Part shown: positions 54,816 through 64,000 of the stretch, one piece after another | Layout: each line of letters opens with the position of its first letter | Position numbering within the stretch: position 1 is the first letter of the stretch | Assembly (NCBI RefSeq): GCF_051622035.1 | Contig: NC_135356.1 | Location: 23,466,839-23,530,838, forward strand | Source of the DNA: Arctopsyche grandis | Lineage: Eukaryota > Arthropoda > Insecta > Trichoptera > Hydropsychidae | DNA length: 64,000 nt | Direction: 5' to 3' | The notes under the pieces: generated by a model | Told to the model about the DNA's origin: nothing | Database searches by the model: none | Seen by the model: the letters and a program-made list of their open reading frames with translations, nothing else | Program-made: the position numbers and the translations under genes

Positions 54816-57549
54816 ATGTCAAGTGCTGAAAACGAGGAAATAGAAGCTTCGACTTCCAAGTCGCATAAAGGTCGAAATCCAACTAGGGACGTAGAACCTA
54901 TTAGAGACAGGTCAAGCTCTAGAATACATCAGACTCGAAGTCAGACTCAATCGATAGAAATATTAGCGAAGGAAAATAAAGTAGAAGTTATAATGACGTC
55001 AATAGAATTAAGGTATTCAGGCGCGGTACAAAGACTAAAAGGAAAAATAGATAAATCCTCCGAATTAGATGAAGGACAGTATCAAACCATTAAAGAAGCA
55101 TACGATTATGTCCGAAAACTCCATTACGAATATTTAGATAACCTTACAGACATACCGAAAGCGGCCAAAATAGACGAAGAGTACGATGCAATTACAATAA
55201 CAGTTAAAAATCTTAAAGCAGCATTAGATTGCCAATCCTTTCAAGATAGTAAACTAAAGGTAGAGCAAGCAACAATTAAATTTGCTAGAGATAAGTTACC
55301 GACGTTAACCATTCCCACATTTCAGGGAGATCCATCTGAATGGCAATCGTTTCAACAAGCTTTTAAGAATATAATAGGAAACAAAACGGAATATTCGAAT
55401 GTCACGAAATTGCAATATTTGCATCAATCCTTAATCGGTCCCGCTTTGGCAGCTGTATCAGGTTTAGATATTAGCTCAGACAATTACGAAATAGCTTGGA
55501 GTATTTTAGACAAGCAATATAATTTACCAAGACTTAATCTCAAAACTAGGATTAATTCACTTTGTGACTTAAAATTAATCACAAGAGAATCACATATCGA
55601 ATTGAGAAATCTATTGAATCAGGTAACAGTGTGTATTAAAAACATTGAATCGTTGGGTTACGCGAGAGAAATTTTAGATCCATGGGTAACATGTTTAGTT
55701 CTAAGGAAATTACCTTTTAATATAGTAAGAGACTGGGAAATATCGCTGGTTAGCAGAGAAATGCCACCATATGAAAGTTTAGAGACATTCTTGCAGAATA
55801 GATGTAATGTATTACAATCTACTGCATCTGTAACTACGGTGAAGGAATTCCCTCATAGTCGTCAAAGAATCATGAGAACTCATGTCGCGAACAAAAACCC
55901 ATCAAGTAAGGTAAACGCATGCGCATTCTGTCGAAATAATCATTTCATAGGCAAATGTGATAAATTCAAAGCAAAATCCAGTATGGAAAGAAATGAATTC
56001 GTTAAATCTAATAACATGTGTTTTAAATGTTTAAATTCATCGCATAAGATAACAAATTGCAAGTCTAACTATAATTGCTTAAGGTGCAAACAAAACCATC
56101 ACACTTTGTTGCATCAGGACGATACATTTAGTTCCAATAATACGGGAAGGAAGTCAATTAATGCTCATTCTACTCATTTCTCTCAAAGGGAGATAATTTT
56201 ACCGACGGTACAAGTGGACATTATAACGTCCAATGGAACGGTCGTTAAGGGTCGCACATTATTAGATTCCGGCTCACAAGTCAACTATGTTACCACATCT
56301 TTCGCTAAGAAGAATAACTTCAAATTAGAGAAAATCTCTCAAAAAATTGTAGGTATCGCTAATCAAGAAAGTAGCATTCGTCACATCACCAAGGTGACCA
56401 TAAGGTCTTCAACCACTAATTACTCAACCAAAGTGTTGTGTTTGGTATTACCAGAAATTACTGGCGAAATTCCAACTGTGAAACTGGATCAACAGTTAAT
56501 TTCAATACCAGCGGGAATCAAGTTATCAGATCCCCTTTGGAATAAACCGACGCCAATCGATTTATTGCTCGGCGCCGAGATTTGCGTTCATGCTATGAAA
56601 GCAGGAACCATCCAGTTAGGAAAAGGTATGCCTATCTTAAAGGATACCGAATTCGGATGGACAATAGTTGGTCCATATCCCGAAGTAAATAATGCTCCAG
56701 GGAAGAGCCACATAGGCTTAAGTCAATTAGACAGTCACATTCAAAACTTTTGGATGATCGACCAGGTTCCTATGGTAAAACATCAATCTCTTGAGGAGAA
56801 AAGATGTGAGGAACATTTCCAAGCACACACATCACGAGATAAAAACGGTAGATTTTGTGTAGCTTTACCATATAAAAATTCCCCGGTAGTATTAGGAAGT
56901 TCATTACACATTGCGGAGAAAAGACACAAAACTTTGGAAAGACGTTTTTTAGCCAATAATAATTTAAAAATGGAATACAATAAAGTTTTAGAAGAGTACA
57001 TAAATTTAGGACATATGTCAGAGTGTGAACCTCCGGAGGCACATGAGGTTCATTGTTATTTACCTCATCACGTCGTGGTTAAGGAGTCTAGCCTTACCAC
57101 TAAATATCGTGTAGTTTTTGATGCGTCCGCAAAGACAACGTCTAATATCTCACTAAATAATATTTTGATGGTGGGACCTAATGTCCAATCAGATTTGTTA
57201 AGTTTACTACTCAACTTTCGACTCCATAAATACGTGATTACTGCGGATATTAAGCAGATGTACCGACAGATTCAAATAGCAGAGAAAAATAAAAATGTAC
57301 AACGAATCATTTGGCGAACAGATCCCCAGAGTAAATTCAAGCATTACAAGCTTAATACAGTAACATTCGGAACTGCTTCAGCCCCATTTTTAGCTACTAG
57401 ATGTCTAAATCAGTTAGCAGAGGAGAATAGAAACAAATATCCCATCGCTAGTAAAGTGATCGAACGTGATTTTTATGTTGATGATTTGCTCACGGGAACT
57501 AATACTATTGAAGCTGGTAAATTATTAAAGGTTCAACTGGAAACCATAT
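54816..57549 (+). pseudogene. BEL/Pao gag-pol, truncated at residue 911, with divergent Gag N-terminus
   Basis: Open from the same ATG as the other copies through Gag, zinc knuckles, protease (LLDSGSQ) and RT up to 21 residues after YVDD. It then runs into the inserted LTR and meets a stop at 57566. RNase H and integrase are cut off. Residues about 48-148 differ at many positions from copies 1 and 3 (for example SGAVQRLKGKIDKSSELDEG against SGAFKRLQEKIDRISEINEG), while almost everything downstream is the same. The product, if made, would be Gag, protease and a C-terminally truncated RT. Confidence 0.92.
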
Positions 57550-57780
57550 TGTTCCGACTTTTGTAATGACGTGTGGCAAACAGTCTTATTAACTGATTGT
57601 CGATTGGCATTATTGACGAGTTGGCATTAGTGTCGGCCCAAGCGGAAATACGCGACGGTCGACAGAGTCATCGAGTAGACGGCGTACGGACAGCTTGTGT
57701 TCCGTACGCTCCGCTGGCCCACCACGTGCAAATTTTACATTTCAATAAACTACATCAAACCATTATCGAAGTCTTTTCCA
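57550..57780 (+). repeat. 5' LTR of BEL/Pao copy 3
   Basis: 231 bp, TGTTCCGACTTTTG ... GTCTTTTCCA. One difference from copy 1 noticed (GTCATCGAG against GTCACCGAG). Confidence 0.95.
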
Positions 57781-57783
57781 TGA

Positions 57784-57801
57784 TGGTCACTTCGAACCGG
57801 A
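57784..57801 (+). promoter_or_regulatory. Primer binding site, BEL/Pao copy 3
   Basis: TGGTCACTTCGAACCGGA, same spacing and sequence as in the other two copies. Confidence 0.6.
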
Positions 57802-58279
57802 CACCAGTAACCTAGGCCACAACACCAAACGGACAAACCAATAGGAAAAAACGTGGTCGAGAAAAAATGGATGTCAATTAAGAAATCGGTATCGTTCCTT
57901 TGTTACTATCCATACCTTTCCAATACTAATAACATGTTTGCTTCTATTTCAGCAATATATTGATTGACGTACAGAGGTACATGACCGCGTGATTGACGCA
58001 GAAAATATATAAATAAAAACATAACCTACAAAGACGCATGGGACACAGAGGTAATCCAAAATTATCGGAACGATCACATAAACATCGTAAAGGATATTCA
58101 AGTAAGTGAATGTATTCAATCTCAGGCAATCTGTTCAAAAGGCAATCATGTGGGTAGGTCAGTTTTTAAAATATGTTTTAAAGTATAACAATTAATTAAC
58201 GCGATTGTATAAAATAATATCGCGCTACGAAGGAATGTTTCATCGGTCGCATCGAATTTCGTATTAAAAGTGTAAAATC

Positions 58280-58836
58280 AGATGTAGTGTAAAATTAGCA
58301 AAGCACGTGGGGAATTATACTTGTAGCCCCAAAGTGGCTTAAACCAAGTACATACCGGTATATTAATATACCGGCAGATCTCTTTGTTTCTTAATGTGTG
58401 TAGAAACTTTCTCCCCCCTCCCCCCTCCACAATAAATGTGGAATTATACTTGTAGCCCCAAAGTGGCTTAAACCAAGTACATACCGGTATATGCATATCG
58501 GTAGATCTTTGTTTCTTAATGTGTGTAGAAACACCCTCCCCCCCCCCCCCTTCCACGATAAATGTGGAATTATACTTGTAGCCCCAAAGTGGCTTAAACC
58601 AAGTACATACCGGTATATGCATATCGGTAGATCTTTGTTTCTTAATGTGTGTAGAAACACCCTCCCCCCCCCCCCCTTCCACGATAAATGTGGAATTACA
58701 CTTGTAGCCCCAAAGTGGATTAAATCAAGTACATACCGGCATATTCATACATCGGTAGATCTCTTTGTTTCATAATGTGTGATGAAACAGTGGTGATTTA
58801 AATTAAATCACAAGACTTGTAGCCCCAAAGTGGTTT
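58280..58836 (+). repeat. Tandem array of 125-bp repeats in the BEL/Pao leader (copy 3)
   Basis: ACTTGTAGCCCCAAAGTGG begins at 58319, 58448, 58574, 58700 and 58815. The first unit is the most diverged (CTCCCCCCTCCCCCCTCCACAATAAA). Confidence 0.95.
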
Positions 58837-59039
58837 AAATCAAGCACCCACCAATTTAGGGTTGTTATTTCTACCAAAATATGTTGGATAGATTCTGGTG
58901 ATAATAGTTAAAGTAGAATATTAAGATTCACGGTGAATCATTGAATATTATTACCTTATCTCTACGAATAGTTCAATTGACAGCTATAGTAGAGAATAAC
59001 TGTATTTATGAGACGAAATAGTGCAACTTTCTGAAACAA

Positions 59040-62000
59040 ATGTCAAGTGCTGAAAACGAGGAAATAGAAGCTTCGACTTCCCAGTCGCATAAAGGTCGAA
59101 ATCCAACTAGGGACGTAGAACCTATTAGAGACAGGTCAAGCTCTAGAATACATCAGACTCGAAGTCAGACTCAATCGATAAAAACATTAGCGAAAGAAAA
59201 TAAAGTAGAAGTTACAATGACGTCAATAGAATTAAGGTATTCGGGCGCGTTTAAAAGACTACAGGAGAAAATAGACAGAATCTCCGAAATAAATGAAGGA
59301 CAGTATCAATTTATTGAAAAAGCATACGACTATCTCCAAAAACTCCATTATGAGTATTTAGACAACATCACAGATATAGAGCAGGCGGATCAAATAGACG
59401 AAGAGTTCTACATAATCACAATGACAATTCAAAATCTTAAAGCAGCATTAGAGAGACAATCCATTCAAGATTGTAAACTGAAGGTAGAGCAAGCAACAAT
59501 TAAATTTGCTAGAGATAAGTTACCGACGTTAACCATTCCCACATTTCAGGGAGATCCATCTGAATGGCAATCGTTTCAACAAGCTTTTAAGAATATAATA
59601 GGAAACAAAACGGAATATTCGAATGTCACGAAATTGCAATATTTGCATCAATCCTTAATCGGTCCCGCTTTGGCAGCTGTATCAGGTTTAGATATTAGCT
59701 CAGACAATTACGAAATAGCTTGGAGTATTTTAGACAAGCAATATAATTTACCAAGACTTAATCTCAAAACTAGGATTAATTCACTTTGTGACTTAAAATT
59801 AATCACAAGAGAATCACATATCGAATTGAGAAATCTATTGAATCAGGTAACAGTGTGTATTAAAAACATTGAATCGTTGGGTTACGCGAGAGAAATTTTA
59901 GATCCATGGGTAACATGTTTAGTTATAAGGAAATTACCTTTTAATATAGTAAGAGACTGGGAAATATCGCTGGTTAGCAGAGAAATGCCACCATATGAAA
60001 GTTTAGAGACATTCTTGCAGAATAGATGTAATGTATTACAATCTACTGCATCTGTAACTACGGTGAAGGAATTCCCTCATAGTCGTCAAAGAATCATGAG
60101 AACTCATGTCGCGAACAAAAACCCATCAAGTAAGGTAAACGCATGCGCATTCTGTCGAAATAATCATTTCATAGGCAAATGTGATAAATTCAAAGCAAAA
60201 TCCAGTATGGAAAGAAATGAATTCGTTAAATCTAATAACATGTGTTTTAAATGTTTAAATTCATCGCATAAGATAACAAATTGCAAGTCTAACTATAATT
60301 GCTTAAGGTGCAAACAAAACCATCACACTTTGTTGCATCAGGACGATACATTTAGTTCCAATAATACGGGAAGGAAGTCAATTAATGCTCATTCTACTCA
60401 TTTCTCTCAAAGGGAGATAATTTTACCGACGGTACAAGTAGACATTATAACGTCCAATGGAACGGTCGTTAAGGGTCGCACATTATTAGATTCCGGCTCA
60501 CAAGTCAACTATGTTACCACATCTTTCGCTAAGAAGAATAACTTCAAATTAGAGAAAATCTCTCAAAAAATTGTAGGTATCGCTAATCAAGAAAGTAGCA
60601 TTCGTCACATCACCAAGGTGACCATAAGGTCTTCAACCACTAATTACTCAACCAAAGTGTTGTGTTTGGTATTACCAGAAATTACTGGCGAAATTCCAAC
60701 TGTGAAACTGGATCAACAGTTAATTTCAATACCAGCGGGAATCAAGTTATCAGATCCCCTTTGGAATAAACCGACGCCAATCGATTTATTGCTCGGCGCC
60801 GAGATTTGCGTTCATGCTATGAAAGCAGGAACCATCCAGTTAGGAAAAGGTATGCCTATCTTAAAGGATACCGAATTCGGATGGACAATAGTTGGTCCAT
60901 ATCCCGAAGTAAATAATGCTCCAGGGAAGAGCCACATAGGCTTAAGTCAATTAGACAGTCACATTCAAAACTTTTGGATGATCGACCAGGTTCCTATGGT
61001 AAAACATCAATCTCTTGAGGAGAAAAGATGTGAGGAACATTTCCAAGCACACACATCACGAGATAAAAACGGTAGATTTTGTGTAGCTTTACCATATAAA
61101 AATTCCCCGGTAGTATTAGGAAGTTCATTGCACATTGCGGAGAAAAGACACAAAACTTTGGAAAGACGTTTTTTAGCCAATAATAATTTAAAAATGGAAT
61201 ACAATAAAGTTTTAGAAGAGTACATAAATTTAGGACATATGTCAGAGTGTGAACCTCCGGAGGCACATGAGGTTCATTGTTATTTACCTCATCACGTCGT
61301 GGTTAAGGAGTCTAGCCTTACCACTAAATATCGTGTAGTTTTTGATGCGTCCGCAAAGACAACGTCTAATATCTCACTAAATAATATTTTGATGGTGGGA
61401 CCTAATGTCCAATCAGATTTGTTAAGTTTACTACTCAACTTTCGACTCCATAAATACGTGATTACTGCGGATATTAAGCAGATGTACCGACAGATTCAAA
61501 TAGCAGAGAAAAATAAAAATGTACAACGAATCATTTGGCGAACAGATCCCCAGAGTAAATTCAAGCATTACAAGCTTAATACAGTAACATTCGGAACTGC
61601 TTCAGCCCCATTTTTAGCTACTAGATGTCTAAATCAGTTAGCAGAGGAGAATAGAAACAAATATCCCATCGCTAGTAAAGTGATCGAACGTGATTTTTAT
61701 GTTGATGATTTGCTCACGGGAACTAATACTATTGAAGCTGGTAAATTATTAAAGGTTCAACTGGAAACCATATTATTATCAGCCGGTATGCCCTTAAGCA
61801 AATGGACATCGAACAACTCCGATATAATCACGGATGTTAAAGCTGACGATTGTTCAGATTTTAACTTCTCTAACGAATCACACAAAACTTTAGGTTTATT
61901 TTGGAAACCGCGGGAAGACGTTTTTGTATTTAAGGTTCAAACCGAAGTCGAGACTGAAAATATAACAAAAAGAAACTTTTTATCAGTAATTAGTCAGATC

Positions 62001-64000
62001 TTCGACCCATTAGGACTATTATCTCCATTGTTAATTAATTATAAGATATTAATGCAATCTGTCTGGCAACAAACCATTGGTTGGGATGAATTCATTCCTC
62101 AGACAATCTTCAAAAAATGGAAAGATTGTCAATTATCCAATACAGTCATGAAACTTTATAAAATTCCTAGATTGATAATACTAAATAATGTCATTAATAT
62201 ACAGGCACACGGATTTTGTGACGCATCCGAGAAAGCTTATGGTGCTTGTATTTATGTAAAATGTACTGATCAATTGGGAAATTCCAAATGTCATCTTGTG
62301 TGTTCTCGTTCGAGAGTCGCTCCGCTCAGTTTTGTAACTATTCCGCGTTTAGAGCTGTGCTCCGCTATGTTATTATCAAAGTTAATGAAGTCAACAATAG
62401 ACCAATTAACAATTCATATTAATGAAAAATATTATTGGACGGATTCAACCGTCGCATTGCATTGGATTAGAGGAGAATCATGTAAATGGACCACCTTCGT
62501 TGCCAATCGAGTGGCCGAAATCCAATCAATATCTCAACCCATTGAGTGGTACCATGTCTCCTCTACAGACAATCCAGCAGATTTAATTTCTCGAGGGACT
62601 CAACCATCAGAATTAAATCATAATTCGTTATGGTGGGACGGCCCTAGTTGGTTGAAATTAGACGAATCACGATGGCCTCGAAGACCTCCTGAGATCACAA
62701 TAGATCTTCCAGAGAGAAGGGTAGTCACTAACGCTACCCTTGTGAGGGAAAATAATTGGATAGATAAATATTCTCATCTTCCAAGACTCCTTCGAGTTTT
62801 ATCATATGTTCGTCGGCCACTAAGGAATAAACAATTAAACGTTAAAGAAAATAACGAACCGTCCGCTTTAGAATTAAATGATGCTTTAAATAATTTGATT
62901 AGGTTATCGCAAATGGAATCATTTCCATTGGAATATCGTTTGCTGAGCAAGGGACATCCAATTCCCAGTAGCAGTAAATTAGCTAAATTGTCCCCTCTAT
63001 TCCACGAGAATTTAATTTGTGTTGGAAGTAGACTTCCTCTGGGAACAACTCTATCAACGTCACCCATTATCTTGTCAAATAAGCATAAACTTACACACAT
63101 GATTGTCCGAGATGCGCACTTGAAATATATTCACTTGGGTACTCAAGCCTTACTGTCGTTATTGCGGCAGACCTATTGGCCATTGGCCGGACATAATACT
63201 GTCAAAGGAGTGGTGCGTTCATGTGTCATTTGTTTCAGAAATAAACCACTGTCACACAATAGATTAATGGGATTACTCCCGCTTGAACGTACCACTGCGA
63301 ATTTTCCTTTCAGTCATGTGGGGATAGACTTCGCAGGACCTTTTCCTGTGAAGAGTGGTTGCAATAAGAATTCTAAGATAATTAAGGGTTACGTTTGTGT
63401 CTTTGTGTGTTTTTCCAGTAAGGCAGTTCACTTGGAACTTGTCGGAGACTTAACGAGTTCAAATTTCTTAAATTGTTTAAGAAGATTCGTAGCCAGACGT
63501 GGCAGGCCCAATACGATATATTCCGACAATGCTACTAATTTTGTCGGTGCAAGTCGTGAACTCGTTAATTTAGTAAAATTAATTTACGAACGTCCTCATG
63601 AGGAGAAGCTACTACGGTATGTAGCCTCCGAAGGGATTCGTTGGAAGTTTAACCCGCCAAGGGCGCCTCACATGGGAGGGCTGTGGGAAGCAGCGGTTAA
63701 ATCCATGAAGATTCATTTAAACAAGGTGTTAAAGGCCACCACCTTAAATTTCGAATCATTTTGTACGGTATTGACTCAAATAGAAGCTTGCATGAATTCC
63801 CGTCCTCTTAGTCCCTTGTCTTCGGATCCACTAGACCTTTTACCCCTCACACCTGGACATTTCTTAATTGGCAGATCCTTACTCGCTCTTCCAATGGAGG
63901 TTAAATATAACACTAATGTCCATGCCAATCTGCTTCAGATACAATTGACCACAGCAGCATTTTGGAAACGTTGGTCGGCGGAATATTTACATTCTTTGCA
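59040..64000 (+). CDS. BEL/Pao gag-pol polyprotein, 3' end outside the window
   Basis: Open for 1,653 codons from the ATG at 59040 to the window edge, where about 100 residues (the DUF5641 tail) remain by comparison with copy 1. Zinc knuckles, DSG protease, YVDD (61698-61709), RNase H acidic residues (62220, 62352, 62442) and integrase HHCC and DDE (63327, 63525, 63687) are all present. Differences from copy 1 are single substitutions, such as VIRK for VLRK, KYSHL for KHSHL and VRRPLRN for VHRPLRN. Its Gag N-terminus is of the copy 1 type. Likely a functional autonomous polyprotein if the missing end is intact. Confidence 0.95.
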   Translation, partial: MSSAENEEIEASTSQSHKGRNPTRDVEPIRDRSSSRIHQTRSQTQSIKTLAKENKVEVTMTSIELRYSGAFKRLQEKIDRISEINEGQYQFIEKAYDYLQKLHYEYLDNITDIEQADQIDEEFYIITMTIQNLKAALERQSIQDCKLKVEQATIKFARDKLPTLTIPTFQGDPSEWQSFQQAFKNIIGNKTEYSNVTKLQYLHQSLIGPALAAVSGLDISSDNYEIAWSILDKQYNLPRLNLKTRINSLCDLKLITRESHIELRNLLNQVTVCIKNIESLGYAREILDPWVTCLVIRKLPFNIVRDWEISLVSREMPPYESLETFLQNRCNVLQSTASVTTVKEFPHSRQRIMRTHVANKNPSSKVNACAFCRNNHFIGKCDKFKAKSSMERNEFVKSNNMCFKCLNSSHKITNCKSNYNCLRCKQNHHTLLHQDDTFSSNNTGRKSINAHSTHFSQREIILPTVQVDIITSNGTVVKGRTLLDSGSQVNYVTTSFAKKNNFKLEKISQKIVGIANQESSIRHITKVTIRSSTTNYSTKVLCLVLPEITGEIPTVKLDQQLISIPAGIKLSDPLWNKPTPIDLLLGAEICVHAMKAGTIQLGKGMPILKDTEFGWTIVGPYPEVNNAPGKSHIGLSQLDSHIQNFWMIDQVPMVKHQSLEEKRCEEHFQAHTSRDKNGRFCVALPYKNSPVVLGSSLHIAEKRHKTLERRFLANNNLKMEYNKVLEEYINLGHMSECEPPEAHEVHCYLPHHVVVKESSLTTKYRVVFDASAKTTSNISLNNILMVGPNVQSDLLSLLLNFRLHKYVITADIKQMYRQIQIAEKNKNVQRIIWRTDPQSKFKHYKLNTVTFGTASAPFLATRCLNQLAEENRNKYPIASKVIERDFYVDDLLTGTNTIEAGKLLKVQLETILLSAGMPLSKWTSNNSDIITDVKADDCSDFNFSNESHKTLGLFWKPREDVFVFKVQTEVETENITKRNFLSVISQIFDPLGLLSPLLINYKILMQSVWQQTIGWDEFIPQTIFKKWKDCQLSNTVMKLYKIPRLIILNNVINIQAHGFCDASEKAYGACIYVKCTDQLGNSKCHLVCSRSRVAPLSFVTIPRLELCSAMLLSKLMKSTIDQLTIHINEKYYWTDSTVALHWIRGESCKWTTFVANRVAEIQSISQPIEWYHVSSTDNPADLISRGTQPSELNHNSLWWDGPSWLKLDESRWPRRPPEITIDLPERRVVTNATLVRENNWIDKYSHLPRLLRVLSYVRRPLRNKQLNVKENNEPSALELNDALNNLIRLSQMESFPLEYRLLSKGHPIPSSSKLAKLSPLFHENLICVGSRLPLGTTLSTSPIILSNKHKLTHMIVRDAHLKYIHLGTQALLSLLRQTYWPLAGHNTVKGVVRSCVICFRNKPLSHNRLMGLLPLERTTANFPFSHVGIDFAGPFPVKSGCNKNSKIIKGYVCVFVCFSSKAVHLELVGDLTSSNFLNCLRRFVARRGRPNTIYSDNATNFVGASRELVNLVKLIYERPHEEKLLRYVASEGIRWKFNPPRAPHMGGLWEAAVKSMKIHLNKVLKATTLNFESFCTVLTQIEACMNSRPLSPLSSDPLDLLPLTPGHFLIGRSLLALPMEVKYNTNVHANLLQIQLTTAAFWKRWSAEYLHSL

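Larger units (their letters stand above)
53333..57549 (+). mobile_element. BEL/Pao copy 2, 5' part, interrupted by copy 3
   Basis: Has a 5' LTR, primer site, leader with the 125-bp array, and gag-pol up to residue 911. There the sequence switches abruptly from CTGGAAACCATAT to the LTR of copy 3. No 3' UTR or polypurine-like sequence precedes 57550, so this LTR is not copy 2's own 3' LTR. The rest of copy 2 should lie beyond the window, after copy 3. Confidence 0.9.
57550..64000 (+). mobile_element. BEL/Pao copy 3, nested in copy 2, runs off the window
   Basis: 5' LTR 57550-57780, leader with repeat array, then gag-pol open to the window end. Very close to copy 1 over all parts compared (single-base differences only). 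The 3' UTR and 3' LTR lie outside. Confidence 0.94.

Noticed and set aside
57550-57780. This LTR as the 3' LTR of copy 2 (a deletion derivative)
   Set aside because: No polypurine tract, pol end or 3' UTR precedes it, and a primer site and full leader follow it, so it is the 5' LTR of copy 3.

Overview
This window is AT-rich eukaryotic DNA, most likely from an insect (possibly Lepidoptera, but the order is a guess). The signs are a BEL/Pao retrotransposon family, Helitron-like and hAT elements, Jockey-like and RTE-like LINE tails, tRNA-derived SINEs and many TACATA/TATG microsatellites. I recognise no host protein-coding gene. The window reads as intergenic or intronic DNA packed with mobile elements of different ages, separated by AT-rich sequence and a scatter of GC-richer unique islands.

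Layout. 139-1891 is a complete but decayed hAT element, with terminal repeats, an 8-bp target duplication and a broken GTF2IRD2/ZBED-type transposase. From 1.9 to 16.9 kb there are SINE relics, hairpins, Helitron-like ends, a fold-back MITE next to a TA tract, two solo LTRs of one Gypsy-like family (6357-6740 and 12104-12546) and LINE tails. 16954-24968 (minus) is an apparently intact 8,015-bp BEL/Pao element: 231-bp LTRs identical by eye, a 5-bp target duplication, a primer site, a 125-bp tandem array in the leader and a single 1753-codon gag-pol frame. 25-53 kb is again a mosaic: a hAT end, Helitron-like copies, Jockey-like 3' ends (one split by a small hAT MITE), a Tigger/jerky-like relic, an RTE-like 3' end, a third related solo LTR (46114-46515), two tandem SINEs and a truncated Tc1/mariner-type gene.

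53333-64000 (plus) holds two more BEL/Pao copies. The upstream copy stops inside reverse transcriptase at 57549, exactly where the LTR of the next copy begins. The simplest reading is that the third copy (57550 to beyond 64000) inserted into the second in the same orientation.

The most striking observation is in the gag of the second copy. About 300 bp (54955-55260) differs from the other two copies at roughly 54 positions, mostly amino-acid changing, while the following 2.3 kb differs at only a few. This suggests template switching with a diverged subfamily, or strong diversification of the Gag N-terminus. The intact copies should encode everything needed for retrotransposition in cis: Gag, aspartic protease, reverse transcriptase, RNase H and integrase. 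No env-like frame is present. The non-autonomous elements carry only termini or broken genes.
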